This document shows positions 26,935-39,240 of a stretch of 64,000 bases of DNA, one piece after another; position 1 is the stretch's first letter, and each line of letters opens with the position of its first letter. Under the pieces are notes generated by a model. It was not told where the DNA came from, searched no databases, and saw nothing but the letters and a program-made list of their open reading frames with translations. A program made the position numbers and the translations under genes. The stretch is from the NCBI RefSeq assembly GCF_021917145.1, contig NC_061070.1:17049395-17113394 (forward strand), in the 5' to 3' direction. The DNA is from Hypomesus transpacificus. Taxonomy: Eukaryota; Chordata; Actinopteri; Osmeriformes; Osmeridae.

Positions 26935-27139
26935 GTAAGTTAACTCTTAGTGGATATTGTAACGTTAACTTGTATACTGTAACTAGCTCTAACTTCATAA
27001 TCAATCGGATCATGTTGTAATTAAAGCGATTTCTTATTCCAGCATTTGTAACTTCATGCTGACGCAGTCTATTGTATTCATTTATTTCAGTTGGAATATT
27101 GCACGGAAGGCCACCTGAAGCCGCCATTACAATATTCCA

Positions 27140-28668
27140 ATGGGTGAAGAAAAGCCAGACACTTTGGACTTCGTAAAGGATTTCCAGGAATATCTCAGCC
27201 AGCAAACTCAACATGTAAATATGATATCAGGATCTGTCAGTGGTGTCAAAGAAGCAGACGATCTTCCAGCAGGTAACAACTAAGCTACCTATTCATTTAC
27301 CCGTCAACAGACATGAGCTGATCATGTTGCTAGAGCTAGTTGACCCCGTTCAGTTAACACTGACCCTTTTCATCACCCATCAACAGAGAAGGCATTTAGT
27401 CTTGTATCCAACAATTCTTTGTGTTCTTTCATTCTGTGTCCAGACTGCAGTCAGAATGGTCTGGACCATCCATCTGTGGACATGGCACTGGAGGATGGTT
27501 CAGGCCTACTGGTAGACGGCTTTGAGCGGACCTACGATGGCAAACTCAAGTGTCGCTACTGTAACTACGCTACCAGAGGCACAGCCCGGCTCATCGAACA
27601 CATCCGCATTCACACCGGTGAGGCTTCCGGCAATGAGACCCTTGTCATATTTCTAATGATGTGTTTCCTTCCTCGTGTTTGTGATGCATGTTTTTACCTT
27701 CCGTAGGAGAGAAACCTCACCGATGCCACCTGTGCCCGTTTGCCTCGGCCTATGAGCGCCACCTGGAGGCCCACATGCGCTCCCACACGGGGGAGAAGCC
27801 CTACAAGTGCGAGCTGTGCTCCTTCCGCTGCAGCGACCGCAGCAACCTGTCCCACCACCGCCGCCGCCGTCACAAGCTGCTGCCCATGAAGGGCGCCCGC
27901 TCACTCTCCCACAAGAAGATGCTGAGCGTGCTCCAGAAGAAGACCGGCCTGGGCTACGGTCGCAGGCTCCTCATCAACTTCAGCCCCCCTTCCATGGTTG
28001 TGCACAAGGCTGAGAACATGAACGACTATTCCCACGAGATGCCTCGTCTGCGCCAAGAGGCCTACGACGACCAGGGAGGAGAGGGCGGGGAGAGCCGGTC
28101 CAGGGACGACTCCCACCATCATGACCTTATCATGGAAAACCCCCTTAACCAGCTGTCCACCCTGGCCGGCCAGCTGGCCAGTCTACCCTCAGAGACCCAC
28201 CAGGCCAAGACTCAGACCCCCATGTCCCCGGGGGCCGAGTCCTGCGTCGACGAGAAGCCTTTCCTCATCCAGCAGCATCACCCAGCCACGGCTCCCGCCG
28301 CTGTCGCCGTGGCAGCCAGTGCTGCTCACTCCTCCCCCATCACCCCAGAGCCCAGGCCTACTCCTCACAGCAACTGCAGCCCGGGGATGGGCCCCTGCAG
28401 CGAGCACAGTGGACGCACAAGCACCCCCAGCGTCACCAACAGCCAGCCCAGTACCCCGGCCCCGGGCCTGACCTCCCTGCAACAGGACCCCCAGATGCTG
28501 CACCACTGCCAGCACTGTGACATCTACTTCCCCGACAACATCCTCTACACCATCCACATGGGTTGCCACGGTTATGAGAACCCCTTCCAGTGCAACATCT
28601 GTGGTCACAGATGTAGGAGCAAGTATGACTTTGCTTGCCACTTTGCACGGGGTCAGCATAAGCAGTGA
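27140..28668 (+). CDS. ikzf5: Ikaros-family zinc finger protein 5 (Pegasus)
   Basis: Three coding exons, 27140-27272, 27444-27617 and 27707-28668, with phase-1 joins, encode 422 residues (mammalian IKZF5 about 420). The N-terminus MGEEKPDTLDFVKDFQEYL and the following NMISGSVSG are diagnostic of Pegasus. Three C2H2 fingers lie at about residues 81-101, 109-129 and 137-158, joined by TGEKP linkers, for DNA binding. Two C-terminal fingers (about 370-390 and 398-420, starting CQHCDIYF and CNICGHRC) form the dimerisation pair of the family. The middle is rich in Pro, Ser and Thr. It acts in the nucleus as a transcription factor, generally a repressor. It is divergent from hmx3, as in human. A 26-bp tandem triplication covers the stop codon. 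Confidence 0.96.
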
Positions 28669-28726
28669 TTGGCCGGGGTCAGCATAAGCAGTGATTGGCC
28701 AGGGCCAGCATAAGCAATGATTGGCC
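28649..28726 (+). repeat. Three tandem 26-bp copies spanning the ikzf5 stop codon
   Basis: Units 28649-28674, 28675-28700 and 28701-28726. The first encodes the last residues (GQHKQ) and the TGA; the next two lie in the 3' UTR and carry the same words with three substitutions in the third copy. Confidence 0.9.
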
Positions 28727-29870
28727 AGGGACTGCTAAAAAGATGGAAGAGCTTGGTTTTTATTTGATTCCATAATGGGGATTTTTGTATTTATTTATTG
28801 CTTTTAAACTTTATGAAATTGGCCTTGATGTAGCCTAGCCTTTACACGTTTTGTGGACGGACATTTTCTAAGACTGACTTAACATTTGTAGATTTCAAAA
28901 TGTATTTTTGTGTACATTTTAGAGTTCCCATGCTATGTATTTATTATTTTATAGCGATTAAGTGTAATAGAGATTTAAGATCTCACATAAATCAGTCAAT
29001 CATCACCATTCCATAAGTTCTTTGTCACCACTGCAAAGATTGTATTATTATATTTGTGATGTGATTGCACTTAAAAATTTTCGTAATTTCATAGTGCATA
29101 GAGGGCACTTTTCATTCAAATTTCCAACAGTGCCTCAGATAGAATCTGGTTTGGATAATTTATTCAAGGATATAAAAGGACATTATCAGACAGAGTACCA
29201 TGTCACTTTTATAAAGTCAATTTATCTTTATAAAAAAAAAGTGTATTTCTTTTTATAGAGGAGTAACTGTTGATTTGCAAAGGTCCCATACACAGTGCCC
29301 TCTGCAGAACCTTAGCAAGGAGGCCCACCTGTGGCTGTTACTGAGGGGAAGAGAGCTGCCTTCATATCATATCATCATCACAAGTTAGCCTAACGTGTCA
29401 GAAAGAGATCAGATCTTCTGTTCAGAATTGCCAAGTAGCACCAGAGATGCCATGTTTTAGCCTGACGTTAATCACCTTGAATTGCCTCAGTCGTGCCGTA
29501 GTATCAAGGCAGTGCATTACACTACCTGGTTCTCAATTCTTTACTGGATATTTACTGAGTGTTGTATTCTGAGTGGTCAGGTGTTGTATCCATAAAGGTG
29601 GACATATGCTGAAGGTGAAATAACCTACCTTAGCAGGATTGTTTTTTGTGTTGGATGCTGTCATGTTTGTTGCCTGGCAACAATGAGAACATAGCAACTG
29701 TTTCTGTCATCATGCTTAGATTAAAAACGATGTCTGATGATGAGTTTGTTGTCGTAGGTTTATAGACTTGCTTGGTGAATGTTTTAAGCGTTTTGGCGAT
29801 CACTTTCTATCCTACGGGATGACAATTATGTGAAGAAAAAAATAATCCTAATAAAGTGTTTTCTAACAGA
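28669..29870 (+). other. ikzf5 3' UTR with poly(A) signal
   Basis: AT-rich, no gene. The canonical AATAAA at 29850-29855 is the best end signal, giving a 3' UTR of about 1.2 kb. Confidence 0.6.
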
Positions 29871-30047
29871 AATTCCTGTTGTCTTTTCAAGTTTGCAGTT
29901 ACTCCTTTTTAGAGGCATCCTTGTGCAACTAACAAGTTAACACTTCAGCAGTAGCCTACTCTAATTACCTCAGTATCCTTGCCATTTAACTGGTGTAGAG
30001 TTCGCAAACATACAGAATACCTGAATTCAACAGTCTTTTGAGGATGC

Positions 30048-30053
30048 TTTTAT
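30048..30053 (-). terminator. Poly(A) signal of the CUZD1-like gene
   Basis: AATAAA on the minus strand, about 95 bp beyond the stop codon at 30146. It faces the ikzf5 signal at 29850, so the two transcripts converge with about 190 bp between signals. Confidence 0.5.
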
Positions 30054-30145
30054 TGATTTTTCAGAAATAAATGGTTATAGTGTAAGTATCAAATGTTACT
30101 GAGTTAGATGTGCTTCTGATTACAGGAGTTGGTTCACAGGTTTAC

Positions 30146-33100
30146 TCAGGCCTTCACCTCATCCTTGACCTCTGGTTGAGGAAGTTCTCCTTCCTTCTCA
30201 AGGTCTGAAAATGGCAGAAAAATGAACATGTACTGTCTTTTATGTAGTACTTGAGCTAAATTTTTGTTTCATTTTTATCGCTGTCATCATGAACCACAAT
30301 CATAACCTTCTCCATGGGTTTACTCAACTTGGCTTGGACTAAAACTTAGACAACAAAGACATGACACGAGAATAAAAATACACGTGTTGTGTTGTGCAAT
30401 GACTTCGTAACCACCAGACGGGGTACTACAATGCTGATACGTTTAGTAAAATGCTGTATGCAGAAGAAGAGTGAAGTAAAGAGACAACTGAAGCTGCACA
30501 CATTTCTTGATTGCCGAGTCTACTTTTTCAATGCTACAATACCACAACATGCAAGAATGAATCTTTTGTCAATGAATGAATCTTTCATATGATTCAGTGA
30601 GCACCAGTCTGCTGACCTTGACGTTGGATGGGGCCCAGCACCAAGGTGTGGCTGTCGTGGTTGGAGCCCAGGGCCCTGGCCTTGCGGGAGGAGCAGCCTC
30701 GCCGACAGCGGGAGTTGTAGTCCGAGGCCTGACAGATGATGACCTTGCACTGCAGGTATACAAACTCGTGGGTTCGCAAGAATTTGAAGGCCTTGAAGGT
30801 GAAGCGGGCGTAGCTGTGATTGCCTGAGAGGTAGGGACGGTAGGTGTTGTCCCTTGGACATCTGTGGGGACATTGAAGGGCACATGCTACTTTTGAGTCC
30901 CTCAGATTCAATAAATGTATGGTTGTGGAGGTATAAATGTTTATATTAAAGTAATCGAACCAACCATGAGTGAAAGAGGGCTCAAACACAATTTTTACTT
31001 CTTACCTACATGAAAAGGTATCATAAAGTGTACTTTAACATATGAAGCTAGTGTTTCTTACCCGTTGCGGACCAGGTCATAAGACCTGGTTTGGAAGTCG
31101 TGAGGTGAGGGCGAGGCCACGCAGGTGTCCAGGAACAGCACCAGACTGCTGTCGCTCCTCCTCAGACTCACCTGGACATACAGGTCCTGGTTGAGCTTGA
31201 CCTTGAAGGGGACCTCTGTCACCTGGTTGTAGAAGTTACTGGAATGGTAGAAGGCCATGGTGCCGTTGAACCTGCCCGATCCTGTGATGGAGCTGTTGGA
31301 AACCTCGTTGGCTTGGTACATATTCTGGACCATGATGTCCTTCTCCATGTGACACTCCACGTTCAGTTTGAATTGCGACTGACGCGAGATCTCACCCGAG
31401 TTAGACGGGGTTGCACGGAGGGCGTTGGTGTACACCACTCTCTCATTCACAAACTGTCAGAGTGAACGTGAAAGGAGGATGAGGGAAAGGAGAAGAGACA
31501 AGCTTGATGGAAACTATAGTCTACACAACACTAATCTACTTGTCATACATCTCATAACCGCATCTTGCAGCAGATCTATTGTGCACAGTGTTAAGATATG
31601 TTGGATTCATTATCTAATAAATCATGGCACTCAGGGTCTGACTTTGAGCAATGTGAAATTCTGTGGTAACCACTGGCCTCTGGCATGAGTTGCTTACCTT
31701 TCTTACGGTTCCACAGGTGTTGATGGGGAAGCTGAACACCACTTGATAGCTGGAGACTGAAGGGCGGCAGTGTTGGTCATTCAGGTACAGGTTGTATCCA
31801 TCATAACCCAAAGAGTTCAGGTAGGATCTGGAGACCACTATATTCATGATGTCCGAAGAGCAGTCCACCCGTCCTGACAAACGACAGCACAAAACATCCT
31901 GTTCGTCTTCCCCATTCAGAAGAAGTAATTCTTGCAGAATCGGAATGTCCACCTCCCTCTACAGCAGATAACCTTCACACACGCTTATCCACAAGGCCAG
32001 GAAGAGAGACACTGTTTCTACCGCTCAGTCACCCATGACGAGTCTTCTATGGAATCCAACCCCTAGCCTTTCTATCTTACAGAAGACTCACATACATTAA
32101 CATAAAGACGCCAAGCTGGTCAGAGAAATGTGCTTCTTCCAAGCCTTCCCTGTCCAGGTTACCTGTGCTTGCTGGCAAAGAGCTGCTGAACTGAGCCTGA
32201 AAGCCACGGCTGACCACGGATCGGTCGGAGCGGAAGACAACCGTCAAGTAGCTGGAGGAAGAGTGGAAGGCATCCAGCGTGGTGTTCCCGCCGGAGCACA
32301 ACTTCCCCAGTGGTCGGGAATTAACAGATGGACCATCGTACACGGCGACGTAGTCACAGTTACAGCAGTTCTCCAACCTGTGTAAAAAAACGAATGTCAT
32401 TTAGGGGTCTTTAGCAGCAGGTCCCTGACACGGCTGAGAAGAGCGACCTGGGCTGCGTTTCCGGATAGCGATGGATCGTAACTAACGATCAAAAAACGAA
32501 ACCATCAATATTTCTTACGTGTTTCCCAAACATGCTTGTAGGTTAATCTATGCGCTTTCAAGAGCTACAAATTTTCAAGAGACACTTTAGCTACGATGTC
32601 TTTGGGAACGGCCAGTAAAACTAAGATTCGTCCTACAATGGATTCTACGATCAACTTTGGCTGATGCTTTTGGGAAATGCAGCCCTGGTCTGCAATCTAT
32701 GTGAGCTGCAGTCTTAGAGTAAATGGTTCTATAAAGAACCAAAAAGGGTTCTATCGCTTGCTTCATAAGGGAAATGGTTCTTTGCTCCAAAATGTAAAAC
32801 CCTACGGTTCTATATTGAACCCCAAAGAACCCTTATTTTTTAAAGTGTGTGATCGAGTATGACACTCACTCCAGCGAGGTGAATGATAGGTAGACCCTTT
32901 GTCCAGCAGGGACCGATAGCTGCCACACACAGTTAGCGTTGTCATGGTAATAGCCAGGGTAGTAAGGGCTGGTGAAGGACCCAGAGCCATACAGGTTCTC
33001 TCCACAAGGCAAGTGAGGCGCTAGAGCGAGGAAAGGACAACATGAGAAAAGGAAATGTCAACACGTCAGATCTTCAAGAGTCAGTTGGGGATGTCAGGTA

Positions 33101-36100
33101 ATTAATGAAAAGTTAATTTTACTGAGAATTGTCCATACCTGCTGTTGTGTATGGGCCGTTGGTGCCCATTGGACAGTAAGCTGAAGGAGAAAAATGGGAA
33201 TTACATTTAATGATAATAATAATAATTTATGTGGTCATCTATGAAATGTTCAGTCACCCTGGACTACTTCAAGTAGTATACAGCATACATTTTTAAAGGC
33301 TTTTATTAGAACAAAAGTTGCCATTATTTGTGTAGTTCTGCATAATAAAATGTTCACATTTGTACATTATAAGTTGAGAAAGCACAAACTTTCACCCATT
33401 GTCTCTAAAATTACTGTAATGGTGCACAGTCAGTCACAGCTGAAAACACTTACAGCTGTAGTCATAGCAGCAGTTGCCATAGCGTTGACAGGAACTACTG
33501 CAGGAACAGCTTCCAAGATTCGAGCCACAGTTATACCGACAGGATCTCTGAGCTGGAAACATAAAGCAGATGCCTCATTAGGACAAAATTATCCTGTCCT
33601 ATATGGTGTTGGCAACTGCTTAATAAACAGTACCAACAACCAAACAAAAACACTGATTTAGGTAAACATGTTTCTTTTGAATATGCCTTAAATAACTGCA
33701 AAAATTATGAGTTATAGATATAGCCGCCACAAATATACCTGTAGTCGGAGCATCTTGTGTTGTACTTGCACAGTAATCTATAGAAGACAGACATATCCTT
33801 AAATGTCCTTTACATTGTAAAACAGGTGACCAACGATTGTAATTGGTAACATTGTAAATTGAGAAAGGACACACAGTCACCCATTGTTGCTAACATGACT
33901 GAGATGGTGTTAAGTCAGTCACTGAGCTGAATAACTTACAGCTGTAGTCATGGCAGCAGTTGCCATAGTATTGACAGGAACTGCTGCAGGAACAGCTTCC
34001 AAGATTCGAGCCACAATTATACCGACAGGATCTCTGAGCTGGAAACATAAAGCAGATGCCTCATTAGGACAAAATTATCCTGTCCTATATGGTGTTGGCA
34101 ACTGCTTAATAAACAGTACCAACAACCAAACAAAAACACTGATTTAGGTAAACATGTTTCTTTTGAATATGCCTTAAATAACTGCAAAAATTATGAGTTA
34201 TAGATATAGCCGCCACAAATATACCTGTAGTCGGAGCATCTTGTGTTGTACTTGCACAGTAATCTATAGAAGACAGACATATCCTTAAATGTCCTTTACA
34301 TTGTAAAACAGGTGACCAACGATTGTAATTGGTAACATTGTAAATTGAGAAAGGACACACAGTCACCCATTGTTGCTAACATGACTGAGATGGTGTTAAG
34401 TCAGTCACTGAGCTGAATAACTTACAGCTGTAGTCATGGCAGCAGTTGCCATAGTATTGACAGGAACTGCTGCAGGAACAGCTTCCAAGATTCGAGCCAC
34501 AGTTATACCGACAGGATCGCTGAGCTGGAAACATAAAGCAGGTGCCTCATTACATTACATTTACATTTATGCATTTAGCAGACGCCTTTATCCGAAGCGA
34601 CTTCCAAGAGAAACCTTTACAAAAGAGCATAGGTCACTGATCATAACAACGAGATAGTCCCAAACATTGCAAGCAGCCAAAACAAGAAGCATACATTGTG
34701 AAAAAACTAAACAGGACAAAATTATCCTGTCCTCCAAGGTGTTGGCAACTGCTACAAAAAAAACACTGATTTGGGTAAACATGGTTTCTTTTGAATGTGC
34801 AAAAACTAAAGTACTTAAATAACAACAGTTATAGACGCAGCAGCCAAGGATCAGAAGCAACCACTTTTGACTGCATACATTTATTCCCCCCCCCCGTGTA
34901 AAATCAACTGTGGCTGTCACACAAGATGGTTTGCAGGGGGTTTTACCTTGAGATGTTTCATATGTGCCCTCTGCTGTTGGGGTTACTGCTGTTGTGCCCT
35001 CACAGTATTCTAAGAAAGGTAAATTATTCGCATGGTGCAACGGATTAGAACAAACGAGAGACACTACTAAAGTAACACAACACCCCCAATGTAAACGCAG
35101 ATTGTAAGATCTTCACATACCATAGTAGCTATGGCAACAGTTTCCATAGTACCGGCAGTTGTAATGGCAGGAGCAGTGTCCAACATTGTAACCACAGTTG
35201 TACCTGCAGAGATCTTGGTGGAAAGGACACACACACACGTTGAGAGGTCTTCACACTTAACGGCTAAACTAACACACATAATTTATAATAGTTTAGTCGG
35301 TGAATCGAAAGGAGTATTAAACAGATTTATTGAAATACCATAATAGTACAGTATATACTAGTATAGTACAATATGGGCCTATGAACGTCAATGGTTTTCA
35401 TTCCTTCTCTGTTAAGCAGGTTAACCTACCTCTGTCAGCAGTTGTGTCCATAGGCCAATGAGTGGGCTCCATAGTAGTCTCCAAAGCAGTGGTTGTTTCA
35501 GGTTGCGGGGACCCACCTGGACAGTGGTCTAAACACACACGAAAATTGAACCTTTACCATTAAAAAATGGGAAGCATCCACAAGGTAAAAGTTTTATCAA
35601 TAAATGAGGCAAAGGGATGAACGCCTGGGCATTCTTGGTTCTTACTTCGATAGTCCTGGCAACAGTTGCCGTTGTATTCACAGAGGTATGAACATGAACA
35701 GTTCCCCATCTGATGGCCACAGTTATATCTACAGGATCCTTCAGCTACATGTAAACATGAACAGATGTAATCAACCATTGGATGTTGCTTCTAAAACATG
35801 CTGTTATTTCTTCAAGAGTAAACCGCCTGTAGACAGTATTCTGTTAACAGTGTTCACTATCGTGTGAAGAGTTATATAAGGGAACGTATTCATAAATTCC
35901 CTGTCTGCCATATCAAAATGCAGAAAATACAATACACTATGGAGATCCAAGACACGGATAGTTAGGTGAGGGGCTGGTGTGTTCCCCTCAACTGCAGTGA
36001 CTTACCCACTAACTGGTATTCAGCCTGAAAGCCTTGGTGGTTTTGAGATCCATCACTTTGGAACTTCACGGTCATATTTGCTCCAGTGGAGTGGAAGGAG

Positions 36101-37062
36101 GAGGACTGTCTGTCACACAGCTTCCCCAGCAGTCGGCCTCTGGTCGAGGAGCCGTCGTAGACAGAGATGGCATCGTACTGGCAGTTGGAGCTTTTTTCAA
36201 GACTGAGAGCAGAGACAGGGAGGATGGAGAGGAATGGTCAGATTTCCTCGCTTGTTTGCTAACTATCTGTCACATATGTAATGCGTCTGACTGTATTATT
36301 TAATGGATTCATCGTTTTCATCGGAAAGTTGAATATAAGTGGGAGGAGCCAGCTTTACCTTCTGTCAATAAAAGGAGACGTTATCAGTGTGTGAATGGAA
36401 GCCTGCTTATACCTGACGAAGGGGAAATCCAGTTGAATAACTTGATTTCCTCCAGATGTCTGGATGTACCACACACAGTATGCATTGTTGGGGTAGTTGC
36501 CTGGGTAGTTGGGGCTGTTAAACTTTCCTCTTGACCCTAACAGGGAGCCACCACACTGGGCATAGGCTAAAAAGAAGGAGAGGATACAATATTTAGAACA
36601 AGTTGTTGCCTCAGTCACCATGATTCCTTCTAAACAGGCACCTTTGAGGGCATATATCAAATGTCCTAGGTAGCTAAACAGTGCATATGTCAAGACGGAC
36701 ATCTTTGTTAGGATTGCCTCATGACAGTCGATTATTTCTGTCTTTTGGATGAATTGTTCAACAAATCAACGGTCCTGAAAACACAAAATAACGTGTCTCT
36801 AGTCATTGCATCTTCCTTACTGCTGGTTCTATACCATGGATCTGGTGTGGTCCATTGACCTAAAAAAACAGATTAAGAGTTAATGTCAATGAGCAGAATC
36901 TCAACATAAATGTTTGTCAGAGGCACATTGATGGCTGCAAATCAGAAGTCAGTTTATTCTTAAGAAACAGACATCAATTCAAAACATAACGTAGATGTCT
37001 GTAATCTTACCTTGAGCTGCACTTATGAGTAGCAGAGAACAAGCTACAAAAAGTGTTGCCAT
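30146..37062 (-). CDS. Secreted CUB / somatomedin-B-like / zona pellucida protein (CUZD1/DMBT1-like)
   Basis: Twenty exons join in phase to 816 residues: 37062-37011, 36859-36821, 36566-36413, 36202-36006, 35744-35646, 35528-35430, 35213-35121, 35009-34947, 34524-34426, 34263-34225, 34038-33940, 33777-33739, 33552-33454, 33180-33139, 33020-32870, 32377-32163, 31873-31698, 31453-31062, 30861-30617 and 30204-30146. Order: signal peptide (1-17), CUB1 (about 35-145), five eight-cysteine modules (152-183, 216-247, 270-301, 316-347, 362-393) with Thr-rich linkers, CUB2 (410-526), ZP domain (about 530-790). Each module fits C-x3-C-x6-C-x-C-x3-C-x5-C-C-x6-C, the somatomedin B pattern. Basic CRRG and SRKAR motifs follow the ZP domain and could be furin sites. 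No membrane segment is seen. CUB-CUB-ZP content and synteny suggest CUZD1; the extra modules are unusual. ZP domains polymerise into extracellular filaments. Confidence 0.88.
32451..32684. mobile_element. Candidate MITE in an intron of the CUZD1-like gene
   Basis: GGCTGCGTTTCC at the left end and GGAAATGCAGCC at the right end form 12-bp terminal inverted repeats with one mismatch. There is no coding capacity and the target-site duplication is unclear. It lies between the two exons of CUB2. Confidence 0.5.
32709..32850. mobile_element. Candidate short repetitive element rich in GGTTCTTT words
   Basis: Contains AATGGTTCTATAAAGAACC, AAAGGGTTCT and CCCAAAGAACCC in both orientations, giving a folded, repeat-derived look typical of small fish DNA elements. 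The ends are not clear. Confidence 0.35.
33454..34550. repeat. Tandem 486-bp duplication of a somatomedin-B exon plus linker exon
   Basis: Exons at 33454-33552, 33940-34038 and 34426-34524 are offset by 486 and 486 bp. The intronic sequence between them, including the 39-bp linker exons 33739-33777 and 34225-34263, appears almost identical between copies, indicating recent duplication or gene conversion. The third copy's continuation is interrupted by an insertion at about 34553. Confidence 0.93.
34553..34712. mobile_element. Short interspersed element with L2-like end
   Basis: Begins with ATTTACATTTATGCATTTAG and GCAGACGCC words, then an unrelated body. It splits a sequence (TGCCTCATTA then AGGACAAAATTATCC) that is continuous in the other 486-bp copies, so the boundaries are fairly firm. 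Confidence 0.7.
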
Positions 37063-37105
37063 GTTTCACCGATGGTCCGATTGTGTCAGTCCAACATTAC
37101 AGGGG

Positions 37106-37113
37106 TTTAAATA
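37106..37113 (-). promoter_or_regulatory. TATA box of the CUZD1-like gene
   Basis: TATTTAAA on the minus strand, 44-51 bp upstream of the ATG. This spacing implies a start site near 37080 and a very short 5' UTR, common for genes encoding abundant secreted proteins. Confidence 0.6.
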
Positions 37114-39240
37114 CCCAACGGATGGCTTGAAACTTCCTTAAAGCACCAATAAAATTGCATCTCAAATCATGTCCCAAATTCTTTATGACGACTGCGTGGG
37201 AAAGTGTACACATGGGCCTGTGGTCATAAAGTATTTTATTCAGATAACGATGAGGATGTCACATCCAGCAAAAGTCGAGCATCTCATAAACCTTAACTTC
37301 CAACAAATGACAAGAACATTAAAGACATACACTTGAATTACCAAAAGGAAGAGTAATCAACCTGCATATGAAAATGTGCCGGTATGGCTACATCTGGTAC
37401 ATTAGCATGATGGACCCAAGCACTCGTGTTGAAGATTCACTTATTCTTCTTATGTAAAATAAACATGAAGAGGAGAAACTCAACAAGTGGGCAAAAGTGC
37501 TAAATCAGCAGGCTTGTGAAAACACCTTTCCCGCTCTCTATCCGTGTATACTTGCAGTTGAAAAATTGAATTGGTTCCATGCCCCAGTACAAACCAGTAG
37601 GCTACATGGTAAATGTGTATTTATAAAAGGACATTATTTGTTAAATGCATAACCTATAATTAATTCAAAACTGCTTCTGTCGAAATAATGAATATTGTGA
37701 CCAAACTTTGGTTTTGTTTCTATAGACAACACTTATCTTCATCTGGGCGATTTCCTTAAAATGCAACCCCATGCTGAGATGAATGAATACCTAAACACTG
37801 TCACATCTTTCAAAGGCTATGAGTTTTGCCAAATATAATATGCATATACATTTGTTTACATCAGATATGTCAAGTGTTTGTGACAGAGTGAGCCCGGATC
37901 CTAAACTGTGTAGCTGCACATGGTGTATTCTGTTGACCCAAGTGCCTTAAGAGGATTTTCCTTATTATGTGCAAGTGTGCAATTCTCTCGAGGCTGTAAA
38001 GCAAGCACCTGTTGAGTTTACGTCCTTTTCCCAAGACAGAATGTCAGATCAGAGTCACTACCGTTTAAGAGACCGGTTTAGCATTTCTGTCTGCTAGTTC
38101 TGGTTTAAAGTAGTAAGTGTTAATCCATTCACTTCTACTTAATTGAAAATAGGCTATTCCTTCACTCTGCACGTTACACTTGCAGACGTTCGATGTCCAG
38201 TGACTCGGTGTACATTTACATTTAGTCATTTTAGCAGACGCTCTTATCCAGAGCGACTTACAGTAACTACAGGGACATTCCCCCCGAGGCAAGTAGGGTG
38301 TAGTGGTGCCTTGCCCAAGGACACAACGTCATTTGGCAAGGCCGGGAATCGAACTGGCGACCTTCAGATTACCAGCCCGATTCCCTCACCATTCAGTCAC
38401 CTGACTCCCCCCGGTGTAGTTCTACTATATCCCGTGTAATAATACAATTCTGTATCGGCAGATTTGGGGTTCGGTTGTGATATGGCGGGAATATTAGCAT
38501 CCCAGTGTTACTGCAGTTTACTTCCAAAGCAGGCATTCACAACCTTTTCGCGGCCACTTACTACATTGCTTAAATATTTTTGCGGCCCCCCCAAACCAAA
38601 CTTCAACAGAGTACCCGCCTACTTGGAAGTCAACGCTTTTCAATGAGGCGAGGCCAGATTCTCTGTACAAATGAAATGTACGAGAGTCTGGTTAGGACAA
38701 GGCTACTGTGGCCCCCCTGAACTGACTGAATTAATTTCTTCTTCTTGTAGTCATCATGAACTGAGGAAGGGACATTGCAGCCTTTTTTGCCCCAGTAAAT
38801 AAAAAGGTTAGAGAAACATATCAAGGTATTGAGAGAGCTGAGGAGCTGGAAGAGGGAGAGCCAGAGCCGTTTGTATGATTTTAATGTAAAGCAAAATTTT
38901 AGTTTAATGTAATGTTTAAATATAATTTGTTTCCGTTTTTAAATGTGCCTCTCTGATTAAACACTGGTCCCCCTTGGCCCCCCAGTAAAATTAGTCTAGA
39001 ACCGCCACTGGTCCTTGAATTTAGGTATGCCTCTTTTCTCATTCCGAAACCAGTTCTAGAAGTTGTTTTTCGTCCTGGAAGACCTTAATTTGCATACAGT
39101 ATAAAGTTAGTTTAGCTAACCATTAAAATTTAAATCAAGGCGCCTGCCTTTGACGGCCAAGTTTAGAATGGATCGATATCTCGACTAAAAATTGTGTACA
39201 ACTGAATTATACCACTAGATGGGGCAAAAAGCATTACTGC
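37114..39240. other. Intergenic region between the CUZD1-like gene and plekha1
   Basis: No exon is seen. It contains one SINE (38211-38410) and otherwise ordinary AT-rich DNA. The promoters of the two genes are divergent here. Confidence 0.5.
38211..38410 (-). mobile_element. tRNA-derived SINE with L2-type tail
   Basis: Same family as 20643-20836 but inverted: the tail (ACATTTACATTTAGTCATTT) is at the left and the tRNA-like head at the right. Confidence 0.83.

Noticed and set aside
35067-35279. Thr/Val/Ala-rich frame through the second SMB exon
   Set aside because: Wrong frame: using acceptor CCAAG at 35214 restores the eight-cysteine pattern and all downstream phases.
30146-37062. Scavenger receptor (SRCR) domains expected for a DMBT1 orthologue
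   Set aside because: None found; the cysteine modules fit somatomedin B spacing, not the roughly 100-residue SRCR fold.
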